A DNA stretch of 64,000 nucleotides, from positions 4,130,679 through 4,194,678 of the forward strand of contig NC_081337.1 of NCBI RefSeq assembly GCF_022539665.2, written 5' to 3'. Source of the DNA: Daphnia carinata. Taxonomy: Eukaryota > Arthropoda > Branchiopoda > Diplostraca > Daphniidae. Shown here in pieces: positions 13,308 to 25,020 of the stretch (the stretch's first letter is position 1; each line of letters opens with the position of its first letter). The translations under genes were made by a program, and so were the position numbers. The notes below the pieces were generated by a model that was not told where the DNA came from, made no database searches, and worked only from the letters and a program-made list of their open reading frames with translations.

Positions 13308-16300
13308 TTATTCAGAGTATTTTTCCGGCAGGACGTATGAAATGTCGTCCCATGGATGGCGATAGAGTCCTTGCTTGAGTCGTCTTTGATCCAGATAGTG
13401 GCCTGTTGTGTGACACACACAAAAAGAGAAATAGAAAGAAAACAGTTGACGAATGATCAAAAAAAAAAAAAAACGAAGATCTTGGTTGAAACCCGATGCG
13501 CACGTACCGATAAAACCAGTGCAGCGACCCAAGACGAAGAGGCCGTTGATCGTGCCGATCTCTATGTACTCTTGCGCCTCCTCCCTAAATCAACAACGTC
13601 AAAGAAATGGAAGACAAACGAATAATCCATCAATGGTTCACACACGAAGCGGCAGTCAAAACAAACAAAGAGAAAAGGAAAATTATAAAGAAACATCAAA
13701 AAACGAATAACAAATAAATATATATTCAAAAATAAAAATAAAATCAATCCGTTCGTACCGAGTAAAACATCCAGAGTTGCGGAGAAGGTCGACGAAAGCC
13801 ACGCCGATAATACCGTCTACGTTAAGAATTAAATTTGGCTTTTTGCTGGTGGTTATCTTCTCAACTTCGAGAGCGTAGTCGAGCAAAGGCGTGGCTGGAA
13901 AGTGTTCGCGTAAGAACTCCTACACGAAATTTAACGAAAAACGAAGCAAAACAAAAAGTTACATCCAATAAAACAAAACAAATCTTAATCCGCATAATTT
14001 AATACTTTGATAATAGTAACACGCATATCGGGGTTGTTAATACTCTTCACGCGATGGCCAACGCCCATAATCAGCTCGCCCTTCTTGCGCATAGTATTCA
14101 CGAATTCCATCGGATGTTGTCCAGCGTCGTAAGCTTCGCTGAATTGACGGGCTGCAGCATCCAAAGCGCCACCAAAACGATCACCCTACATAAATAGGCA
14201 ATAACATCGAATTGAACTCATCCTCATTTCGTTTTCCATCCGAATACTGTCCGATTAATGACTTACAATGGTCAAAAGTCCAGACACCAGAGAAGACACC
14301 AGATCTTTGCCAGCTCTAGCGCAGACGATAGTGTTGTGAGCACCAGACACGGCCGGTCCGTGATCGGCTGTCACCATCAAACACATTTCGATAAATTTGC
14401 AGGCGTAGACGGGAAGACGGCGCTGGAACCACAGCAGAGAAATGACTCCGCCGATGCCCAAGTTTTGTTTCAATACCTTTACGAAATACAAAAACGATTA
14501 ACATCAGATCCAATGAACTTGATTTTTAATTTAAATAATTATACAAACCTCGCTGATGGGCATTCCAGCATATAGGAGCTCTTGACCGCGTTCATCGCTG
14601 ACGCTGGTCATGAATGAGGCAGGTTTTCGGATCAGCCCAAGTTCGCGTGCCCACGAATAATCCATCGGTACGGTGGGCGGTGGAACTTCCTCGCGAGGTA
14701 CAATCGTTCCGTCGCTGACCAATTGATTGTAAACTTTTTTGATGACATCTCCCAAATCATCGAAACTTTGCGGTACGTGAGCTCCAACTTCAGCCAAAGC
14801 CTTGTTCTTCGAGAGGGCCGTTTCACGTTCGGCGTTGGCACAAGCTCCGGCGTGACCAAATTGGACTTCGGATGAGAACATGCTAGCGCACGTGCCAATG
14901 CACCAAGCAATGAGGGGCTTGTTAATTCTCCCATCGGTCAAGGCTCGGCAAACGTCGTATTCTTCGACACCTCCAACTTCTCCCAACAAGACTAACATCT
15001 TGACTTCGGGATCGTTTTGATAGCGAAGAAGGTGATCGATGAAGGTAGTACCAGGGTAGCGGTCGCCACCGATGGCAACACCTTCGCAAACACCGTTCGA
15101 GTGATGGGCAACGATGTTGTTCAACTCGTTGGACATGCCACCAGAGCGGGATACGTAGGCCACACTGTGCAGGAATAAATACTATAGAATTTTGATTTAT
15201 TATTTTGTTAGCGGCTTGCATCACCTGCCGGGACGGTAGAGCTTAGAGTGGAGGATGTTGTCCATCATGCCACCAGTGTTGCCGATTTTCAAACAGCCCG
15301 GTTTAATACCACCAACTGTAGCTGGACCAATGATGGCCACGTGTTTCTCTGCCGCCAGCTTGTTGAGCTTACGTGTAGAGTTTTCAGGGATGCCCTCGGC
15401 GATGATGGCAATGGTGCGGATTTGGGGATAGGTCATAGCTTCAACCGTGCTCTCATAGGCCGAACGCAGGGAAGCGAAGTTGACCATGACATCAGCTGTT
15501 GGATGTTTTTTCATGGCGTCGTCCATCGACTTGTAGACGGAAATAAAGACTTCGCCATGACCCCAGTAGAATTTCTGCTTGTGATCGCCAGTGAATGGAT
15601 AGACCATGGCTGCGACAGAGGGTTCTTTGCGACGGCAGACGAAATCGAAATCCAACATCGATTGGACGGCACGTGTCTGCATTCCCCACACGATCGCTTT
15701 CGTCTCGGAGGTAAACAATGGTTTTAGAAAAGCCAGGGATGAGGCCGAAGCTGCGGCAGTTGCACGTGGTCCATCTTTCTCGTCCCACGAGTTGCGGTTA
15801 CCAACACCAGAGTCCTGGGAAACAGCGCGTGCTCTAGGCATCTGTCAAAACAGTTGATGGATTAGAAAAATTTTTAAAGCAGATATTCACGAAAACTGCA
15901 GAACCTCATCTTCCTGACCGCCTGGCAGCAAGAAATTGGCTGTAGAGAATTCTACTACAGATGCGCTAGGAATGGGACGTTTGCCAAGGGCCATGCCCAC
16001 AACGGCAGTCATGTGGGTTTCAGGGCCGAAAACGTGCACAGGTATGCCCAAATTAGCGCCTACTTCACGCATCACTCTGTCGAAGCGAAACAAATAATGG
16101 AGTTAACAGCAAATCACTTTTTTGATGGGCCATTAAAGAACAATTTCTATACCGAAGTCCCTCCTGGTAATTGGGTCCAGCTCGGCGGACGAAGATGGAA
16201 ACCTTATGATCCACCAACTTTGTCTGATATTGCAAAAGGGCTTTGACGATTCCCTTGAATGTAGCCGCTACGTTAGTGAAATTGGCAATACCGCCACCAA

Positions 16301-18214
16301 TAATCAGGACCTAAAAACATAACAAAATAAAGAAGTTAAAGCTGTTGGAAACAACTAAAACGTGACCTCAAGTCATTGGCATCCCATTTACTACAGTTCC
16401 GGGTTAGAAGTCGATGACATCATTCTGATCACGCCACATGACATTTAAACTGAAACTTGATATTTTGATCAGAGAGGAAAAAAAGCTCTTATCAGCAATA
16501 CAAATGTTATACTTTTTAAGCGCAATCCCGCGGTCAACCTTTGATCCCAACGTCTAAACAGCTGGGTGGTCGCCAACTATAAGCCATTGATATCAAGATT
16601 ACTTCATCAACAATCGGTGATAACACCGGAAGCGAAGTAATGTATATCGCCATGCAATCATGACATATCGAAAAAAATCAAAAGGACGAGAATTCCCCAA
16701 CTGACTTTGCCTCGGCATTTCAAAGTATTTCCCTACATATTTAATGAAAATTTGTAGTAGTTACCTTTCCGTCGGGATGTTTGTCTTGCGTCATGAGACT
16801 GAGTATCGTCTTGGCATATTCGTAAGTTTGCTGCTCCGATGGAGCACCAGAGTATTCGCCATAGTTGGCCAATTCGTTAGCTCCGCCCAGGTCGCAAATG
16901 GTGTCTGAGTAGATGACCGAAGCACCACCGCCGGCCACCATGGTCCAAATTCGACCGGCCCTGTTCAAAATTGTTAATTTCAAAGAAGCGCCACTCTTCG
17001 AGTCCAAATCAGCGATGTAAGCCTCTTCGGGGTAGGCGTCGCGGCCGAAAGGAGGTGGATATTCAATATCTCCCCACTTGGTGCGGCACAGAAAATCGGC
17101 CGTGGCATCGATCTTGGCCGCCAGATCCAGCATGAATACTCCACCATCATCCGTCACCACCAACGGATTAATTTCCATATAGGTAAAATGGAGATTGACG
17201 TAGACATCGTAGAGCGCAACGATAAATTCTGCAACTCGCCTGAAATGAAGAACATAAATAAATTGCTTAGAGGCAAAATGTTACTAGATATAAAGTTACA
17301 AGAAAACGCACTCTTTTTTGGCAGCATCGGTAACGTTAACCAATAAACCGCTTGATATTTGTTCCTGGCTGGGTTTACTATCGATCTCCACGGACAGGCG
17401 CAGAGCTTTTTCGTCTACATCGCCAATGTCTACCCCTCCTTGATGGTGGAAGAGAATGACGTCACCATTGCGTTCAGAATAAATGCAGACGTAAGCTTCT
17501 TCCTCCTATTTTATAGAAACGTTATCAAGTTTCGAAACGTACTTAACGAGTCGCAGTTATCTTCATGCTTACGTCTTTATGTGCAACGAACGGTTCGATA
17601 ATAAAACGACGCAGTTTGCCAGTCGCCTTGCCCACCTAAAATTATCCGTTGCGAAACAAAAAATTATTCCTGCAATATTTGCACACTGAACTTTATGAAA
17701 AAATTTTTGGAACGTAGTCAAGACACTGTTAGTTAAGTATTAAATGAATTTTTTTTCACTTTTATCAGAATATATTTTACCTGAACGTCTTTATCGATCC
17801 GCTCGTCAACCCACTGCTGGACTTCGGCCAGCCCTACATTGACCTTGATGAGACCCAATTTACCGCGTCGTTTGATGAGCTGATCCGGCTTCACCACAAG
17901 TTTCTAAATAATTATAAATATAAAAAAAATAACCATGATAGACAACTTCCTTTCTGGGAATACTCGGAACGTTCGAAATTAATTCTACAATAGATCCAAT
18001 GACGACAAAACATTCTTTTCTTCGAAGAAATGTTTTTCTTTTTCAAGGACTCATTTACCTCTGTTTGTAGCCAAGGCTCCTGTTCGACAAGTTGGTTCCA
18101 TGGTACACTTTGGTCATAGACAGCGAAACGACATTTGGCCACACCGTTAGAGTAATTTAAATTCCGGTTGATCAAGTCCTTGCCCGTCGCTTCCCAAATG
18201 GCTCGGGCAGACAT
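13308..18214 (-). CDS. ATPCL: ATP-citrate synthase (ATP-citrate lyase)
   Basis: Cytosolic enzyme that cleaves citrate with CoA and ATP to acetyl-CoA and oxaloacetate, feeding lipid synthesis and histone acetylation. Fourteen coding exons: 18059-18214, 17781-17903, 17573-17635, 17312-17505, 16765-17239, 16153-16310, 15905-16076, 15225-15841, 14549-15164, 14267-14476, 14006-14185, 13759-13919, 13508-13584, 13308-13402. They join to 3297 nt (1098 residues), the family's usual length. Seen in order: ATP-grasp half ([19 protein letters not shown]), CoA-binding part ([12 protein letters not shown]), a short disordered linker, the catalytic-histidine motif [11 protein letters not shown] (His about 757), and the citrate-synthase-like end ([29 protein letters not shown]). 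The linker carries RARAVS, fitting an Akt-type site. The start is the only sensible ATG; a TTGCAG acceptor at 18231 shows a spliced 5' UTR. All introns are GT-AG. Confidence 0.97.
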
Positions 18215-19430
18215 TCTATATGTCGTCTAGACTGCAAATAGACAGGAACAAAAAAAAAAAAAGATCATTAGATTTGCCACCCTTAACGTTTAGCAAAGGT
18301 GAGTGCTCTCGCTGGCGTCGCCATAGGTATTGATCCGCTGTTGCCCACCCTCCTTTCTTCCTCCCACACAATCCTGTACTCTCACGTTGACATGAAAGAG
18401 GCGACCACAACAACAGCAAAATGTTCGTATCAGTCGTCTCATTTTATTCTGATTGTATATTTAAAAGTAGGACTATTTGATAACGAAAAAGAATAAATGA
18501 TATAGAGAAAACCGTTTTCACGTTTAAAAAATACGGAAATAGAAATTCTTGACTAACCCAACCAGTCTGACAAGGAACGATAACCCCGGAGGGGGTAGCT
18601 GGAGAAAGTTACCCTAACGGTGTACTGATTATACGGCGATGCTCTCGAAGGGTAATAACTAGATGAAGAAAATAATAATAGTAATAAAATAAACTTATTT
18701 CATATGACCTATAAAAATTTATAGTTAAAAACGTAAAGGAAGTCTACATACATATCCCGTTTTAAAATTCCGTGACGTGTACAGGGTATTAAGATATTTG
18801 CGGATAAATTAGAAAACAAATTGCACCCAAAAATCAAAGAAAAAAAAATTTGTACTTACGATAAAATTTGTTCAAATTAAAGCTGAAATTTGTCGGATGA
18901 GATAACTTAAAAGAGGTTAAAATATGAGAGTTCCGGGGGATGACGAGTGACACGTTCACTCGTGAACAGGTTTGACAGGAATGCTGGCAATTCCACAGAC
19001 TACAGGGAAAGCAGACCGTCTTTAGAGGGTTTTTCATTACCTGAATAATATTAATTCGTCATCTAGCGACGGAACGCATAACTAAAAATTTTTTCATGTT
19101 AACCACGGCTTTCCAAAATTTAAGGGTGCAAATGGTCGTTGGAGAAAACGTAATTAAGTTTTAAAATCGTGACTCATAGAATATTATGAGGACAACAATG
19201 CAACTATATTTTCTTATGACTACCATTCAATTAGTAGTAGCTGCAGCCATCTGTTATAATTTTATAACACCGCACGCAACTTGCCTGTTTACTTGCACCA
19301 CAGACGACAGAGAAAGCCGACAGCTGAAACACAGCTGACATCAAGTAGTTTTCCAAGCAGGCAGAAAAAACAAACAAACAATATACAAGCAAAAACACGT
19401 GGTGAAATAATTAAGAAAATTAGAAGAACC
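18215..19430. promoter_or_regulatory. Divergent intergenic region between ATPCL and DPY19
   Basis: The two genes face away from each other across about 1.2 kb. The ATPCL side holds the 5' UTR intron (acceptor at 18231). A minus-strand TTATTCAG/GTAATG near 19041 is a possible donor of the upstream non-coding exon. No core promoter element could be assigned with confidence. Confidence 0.5.
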
Positions 19431-22351
19431 ATGAACGATGGATCAACTGTTTCAACAGTCACTAGTTACACGCGGTACACACTGATCGCATCCGTTGGTT
19501 AGTTACTTCTACCTACAAAGACTTTCCTCAAATTGATGCTGACGTATAAATTTTTTCGTCATACTATTTTTAGCATTAGTGTGTAGCTGCCTCAATTTTT
19601 ACCATGTATCTACCATGTTTGAAAATGATCGACACTTTTCCCATCTCTCCACTCTTGAGAGGGAAATGACTTTCCGCACTGAGATGGGCTTGTGTGTTAT
19701 TATTTTCTAATTTATTAATTTGTTTGTGTTAATTAATGTTAAACAATTTGTCTTTAGTTACTACTCATATTATAAACGAATAGTCAATGCTCCGTCATTC
19801 ATCTCTGGGCTTCATCATATCATGAATGACAATAAAACTGAATATCCATCTACTATTAACACGTTACAGAGATTCAATCTCTATCCCGAGGTAGCTATGG
19901 TTTAGTTTTCCTTTAAAAATGTATGTGTTATTTAAATATCATTAAAACTTCTCTGTAGGTAATTTTGGGAGCTGCATTTAGAGGATTTGTACACTTTGCA
20001 AAATTGATTGGCATCAAAACAAAAGAATGTTGGCAAGTTGATCGTGGTGACGATTTACCGACTGTTTGGAGCTGCGAAGGCTTGGGAGATGCTTCATATT
20101 TTTACATCAATGGAGTGTGGGTTTTTGCAGGAATCACGGCCGCCCTCATTTTCATTTATGGTTGCTACCTGAGCCGTTCCATATTTGGTGGCATAATTGC
20201 AATTTCAAGTTTTTTCTTCAACCATGGAGAGGTATGGTGGAATTTCCATAACCGCAGTGGTTTAACATATTAGATTTAATAATCCCATTTCACCTTGTTT
20301 GGTGGTATAGTGCACACGCGTTCAGTGGACTCCTCCTTTGCGAGAGAGCTTTGGCTATCCTTTGATTTTGGCCCAGATTTTATCGGTCTCTTGGTGTTTA
20401 CGTCAGACTGCGCCTCACTGGAAACATTTGTGCTGTATTGCCTTTACTACGTCGGCTTCGCTAGTCACTTGGCAATTTTCGCAATTTGTCTTCCTCACCC
20501 AATTGCTCAGTTTAACGGTGTTGTGGATTCAAAATTCTGCTCCACGTCCCAACATAACAGTGGTTTTTCTTGGAAATCTGGTACTTTTTTTTTTTTGGTA
20601 TTTTTCCATTTTTTTTTTTTTTTCGTTTTCTCTCTCTAGGGAACTGTGTGGTTATTTCATTTTTCTTTTTTTTTCTTTCTACAGATTGGACTGCAAAATG
20701 CTATCGTATTGCTATTCGCAAATGAAATGCTCTTGACATCTCTATACTCGTGTTCAGTCGTCGTGTTACTCGGGTTCATTGTGTTTCTTCCCCATTTCTC
20801 ATCTCGCCCTCAAAGTGAGTGGATGAAACTTAGGAACACAGTCATGCATGTTGCAATGGTCTGCATCGGTACTTTTCTTTTAAGATTTTGCGTGTCAGCT
20901 CTGTTAGGATCGAAAGACGATGTAAGTTCCAATATCTTATTAATATTTACGCAATAGTAAACGTCATATTAACTCACCAGGCTCATATTTTCAATCTACT
21001 GAGATCAAAATTCACTTCCTTCCGTGACTTCCATACAATGCTCTACACTTGCGCAGCTGAATTTGACTTTTTGTCACTGTCTACCATTTACCGACTGTCT
21101 TCAACCCTTTTACTGCCTATCGTCTACGCAGCTATTGGAAGCGTTGCCCTATACGCTGCAGGTTTTGGAGACATGACAAATCAAGGCGAAGTATGCCAGA
21201 AGCGTGTAGCAGCTTCCTTATCAATCAAAAAGCAAAGAGAATCCCGACATTTGAAAGAATTATTAAAAAATGAAACGGCATCGCCCCGGAAAGTTGATGC
21301 TGCTGTTCAGTATAACATTTTACAACTAATGGCATTTATCATCATGGCGGCAACGATAATGCGTCTGAAGCTCTTCATGTCACCTCATTTGTGTATAATT
21401 GCAAGTCTGGTTGCTTCTAAGAAGGTATCTGGACGTCAAAATGTGGCCATGCGTTGATGTTATCCACTATAATTTTTTGTTTGTTTTTAGTACATGTTTT
21501 TCGTCAAAGGCAAACTAATGCACTTGGCGCTGCTGGCGGCGTTATTAAGCGGGATGAGCTTTGCCGGTTTACGTAATCTCAAAGAACAAAGAAGGTATTA
21601 TTTTCCTTTGTTTCTAACAGTTCTATAGAACAAAAAATTAATGTTTTTTTTTGTCCTAGTATTATCGGAGAATACAGGTATTAATTGCAAAAACATGAAA
21701 AATAAATTAAAAACTAATATTGTAAAATAAAAAAAAAAAAAAGTAATCCAGCTTTAGAGGATTTGATTAATTGGATTCAAAAGGAGACGCCGCGAGAAGA
21801 GGCAGCCTTTGCAGGGCCAATGCCTATCATGGCATCAATATTACTTACTACCCAAAGACCAGTAATAAATCATCCACACTACGAATATGCTAACCTAAGG
21901 TGATGAAATAAAAAATGTTGAGAGTTTCAGTTATGTGAAACAATTGCGTTACCATCTGTAGAGAACGCACAAAGACAGTCTATCGGGCGTTTGGTCGTGG
22001 CACAGTAGCCGAATTATATCGCTCACTAGTTGATCTCAAGGTAACGTATTTCGTTCTCCAGGATCACTGGTGCTTTGGTGAGCCACGGTAAGCGCTGATT
22101 TATTCTCATTAAAAGACAGCTGTGCATACATTTAGATTTTCCTTGAATTATTCAGACCCGGATGCAGCATGTTGGACGTTTGGGACACAGATGAACCTCA
22201 TCGTAAAGATCTCAATCCCTTGTGCTCGGTGTTATTCGAAGGAAACTCGAGTCCGTTGCAACGAGTCTTCTCCAATGAGATTTACGTGGTGTTGCGAGTG
22301 CCGTCACGCTACGTTGAAGTGAAACTTCCGCCTCGTCAGTATCGTCAATGA
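19431..22351 (+). CDS. DPY19: Protein C-mannosyltransferase, DPY-19 family
   Basis: ER multi-pass glycosyltransferase that attaches mannose to tryptophan in WxxW sites of secreted and membrane proteins. Twelve coding exons: 19431-19497, 19574-19691, 19758-19890, 19959-20231, 20311-20580, 20685-20921, 20981-21424, 21491-21594, 21660-21677, 21744-21899, 21962-22087, 22156-22351, total 2142 nt (713 residues, normal for the family). Family blocks: acidic first luminal loop ([16 protein letters not shown]), [33 protein letters not shown], many hydrophobic helices, then the luminal end ([33 protein letters not shown]). Exon 9 is only 18 nt and the following intron ends in a run of A before AG; this frame is the one that restores the conserved [15 protein letters not shown]. 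The start ATG follows AACC; upstream frame has no ATG. Confidence 0.95.
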
Positions 22352-23092
22352 GACAAAGCAGTCAGTCACTCTACAGGGAAAGAATTTTGCTAAATCAAGA
22401 GAAAAGCGAACGAAAGAAAAACAAGAAACCAAGATAACATATTTAAACAAACAAAATGGTTTTATTTTACAGCCAAAGTTGTACATAGGGGGCATGGAGA
22501 ACAGTAGACAGATACGCGAATACACTTTGCTGTGTTTTAGCGGGAATTGAAATGGTGATACACTTATTTCTACGGGCTCGTTTAGTCCGGTACCCACGAT
22601 GGGTACTCTGGAATGGCGGAGCACTACATACGGGATCACTGGACATGTCGTTCACCTTTTCAAAAACCTCGGCACTATGCACGCGTTGGCAGCAGCAATA
22701 GCTGGGTTTAATAAGTAACTATAATTTTGAATGCTTTCAATATAGTACGGAAAGTTAAAGGAACTATTTGACACTGGAAAATTCATATCAATGCATAGGA
22801 AACATACTGGTAGATATAAAAAATACCAAAACAAAAAAACAATAAAAAGCTTGCACATAATGCCAATTGCCCCAGTCTTGCAGGGGAGAGGCGATCAAAG
22901 CGTAAAAAGCGAAAATAGTCATAAATTAATAAACCCACGTTTTACAGGCTAAATACGTTAGATCCTGAACAAATATAAAAATATTTCACTGGATGCACGA
23001 ATGAGGAAAAATAAAAAAAAATAAAACTGGAACGAATAATGAAAAATAACTATCACTGGAGGCATACGAAACAACAAATAGAGAAAACGCTT
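22352..23092. other. Convergent 3' region of DPY19 and the BTB zinc-finger gene
   Basis: About 740 bp between two facing stop codons, presumably both 3' UTRs. AT-rich, with several AATAAA-like hexamers on either strand near 22930-23030. No exon seen. Confidence 0.5.
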
Positions 23093-24838
23093 TCATCTGT
23101 GACCATTCTTCTTGTGATTGTACATTTCGTATTTAGTGCGGAATAATTCTCCGCACAGACAAGCGAATGGATCCCTTCCTTCGGCGTGCATAATGGCGGT
23201 GTGGGTGCGTAAGGTAGCGGCATCGCGGTACATTCGGCGACAAATTGGACATGGGCGTGGTTCATGGAAGGCCAATTTCCGAGGGGGGTCTCCCGCAAGG
23301 GGATCAAAACCTATGGGGAAAAATAAAACGAACAATGAGCAAAAAAAAAAAAAAACTTGGGAATCCCCGATTAACTTACTGGGACTGGCAGTATCAGACC
23401 TTGTTGACATGGCAGCTGGTCCTCCTGCATCAGGTGAAGTAGAAGGACCCATAACGAGCTGGGACATGCTGTCGTTACTGCTGGTTGAGAGGTGACGAGC
23501 TTGAGAGGCGGCAGCGCGAAGTTTGGCCGATGCACTTAATAGGTTAGGTGCAGCCAAATGCTGGGCCAATAGCGGAAGTGAGAATGCTTCTCCTCGACTG
23601 TTCTCACTTATCGCTCCTAATTCTGTTTCGCTTTCGCTTTCTTCGTCGCCACTAGGGCCTCCCCCTCCAGCCCCGCGGGGACTATTTTCCTCTCCAAACT
23701 CGTCCTCAAAATCCACCAGAGGCTCTTCTTTGATTTCGACTACCTGCGGGTCAGGCTCCATATCTGGTCCACCATGACTGCTGTTTTCCATGTCACCAAA
23801 TGAGGATTCAACTTTATCATCTTTGTCGTTCATGTCCTCATCTGACGAACTAGTAGCAGAGATGTCAGCTCCGTTGTTGTGACATCCCGACGAGGCAGCT
23901 GCCATAACTGCTGAGCTTAAATTAAGTAAATTTTCTAACGATGTCGGAAGGATGTTGCCCGTGGTGGAATTCGTTGTTGATGCCGCATGTGGAGATGATG
24001 ATGTATTGGCTTGCACTTTTGAAGCCAGTGCAGTAAGTGCTCTGGTGGAGCTTCCCATTGATTTTGTCAAATCAAATGTTGGGGTTGTGGGCACTGCAAG
24101 TTGCTGAGATAAAATGGATTGTAACATGGGCACTGGGCGTGAAGATCCTCCAGAACTTCTCTGTCGTTTGGCAACTGGTGGCGGGGTTGGACTGGAATTG
24201 CTACAGGAATTTGTGTCAGAAACAGAAGCAGATCTCTTTGTTGCAGACACACTGGTGTTGAGGAGACCAGCAAGGAATGATTGATTTCCTTTAGGTGGTG
24301 GTGTTTCTCCTTCTTTATCTTCCTTATTGGAAGCCGATTGGCTTTCTCTAACTTCACACAATCCTCGAACTTCCAATAACTGGGCTGTCTGAAGAAGTTG
24401 TGGTATTCGATCTTGTTCAACCATCACTTGACCATGGTACATGAAGAAAAGAATGGCTGAAAGCTCGGTGTAAGCAACATCTCGTAAGATAATGATGGGA
24501 TGCTGGCAAGGATTATCCTAAAAAATTTAAATTGTTGATAAAAAACAATCTATCCTTTCACGAGTCAATCAGGAACATCGATCATTGCTTGTTTTGTGAT
24601 TTAAAACAAGCATGAAAATAAAAGATGTGAATAATTGCCTTACTTTCAAAAGTCTTCGAAAATATGTTGAACAAGCTGATAAAACAACTTTATGTGCCTT
24701 GATACTCTTTCTGTCACAAGAGAGAGTCACATCCACAAAATCTTCTTGCCCAAGTAAAACTTCAAATTCTGAGATGATGCTGTCAGAATGGTTATTCCAC
24801 CGAAGACAATACTGTTGGGCGCTATCTGATTCGCCCAT
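23093..24838 (-). CDS. BTB/POZ zinc-finger transcription factor (tramtrack group)
   Basis: Nuclear DNA-binding regulator; partner and targets unknown. Coding exons 24644-24838, 23380-24517 and 23093-23310 give 516 residues. The N-terminal BTB domain (about residues 10-115) shows the arthropod tramtrack-group signature: [59 protein letters not shown] long Ser/Asn/Pro-rich and acidic linker follows. The end carries two zinc-finger units: [17 protein letters not shown] with a following H, and a less regular [23 protein letters not shown] whose first cysteines are only one residue apart. A spliced 5' UTR is evident: acceptor TTTTTTTTAAAG just before the ATG and a donor CTTCAG/GTATGT at 24921. Which named BTB-ZF gene it corresponds to I cannot say. 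Confidence 0.92.
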
Positions 24839-24920
24839 TTCTTTAAAAAAAATTAAAGGTTGCTCATAAATGCTAAACGTCAACAAGATGCTGCTGTTAT
24901 CCGTTGTTATAAGTACATAC

Positions 24921-25020
24921 CTGAAGATGGCAGATGATCTGGATCACATAGAAATTGCCTATTTAGAACATGTTACGAGCCAGAGGATTAAGAACTACGG
25001 TTGAGGTACAAACATTAGTT
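24921..25020 (-). other. Likely non-coding first exon of the BTB zinc-finger gene
   Basis: A strong donor (CTTCAG/GTATGT) on the minus strand at 24921 faces the acceptor just upstream of the BTB start codon. The 5' limit is unknown; the end given is approximate. Confidence 0.45.

Noticed and set aside
15248-15727. 159-codon plus-strand frame
   Set aside because: Antisense shadow of ATP-citrate lyase exon 8.
18570-18650. Possible structured RNA around the ACCCCGGAGGGGGT stretch
   Set aside because: Only one short GC stem; no tRNA, snRNA or other RNA signature could be matched.
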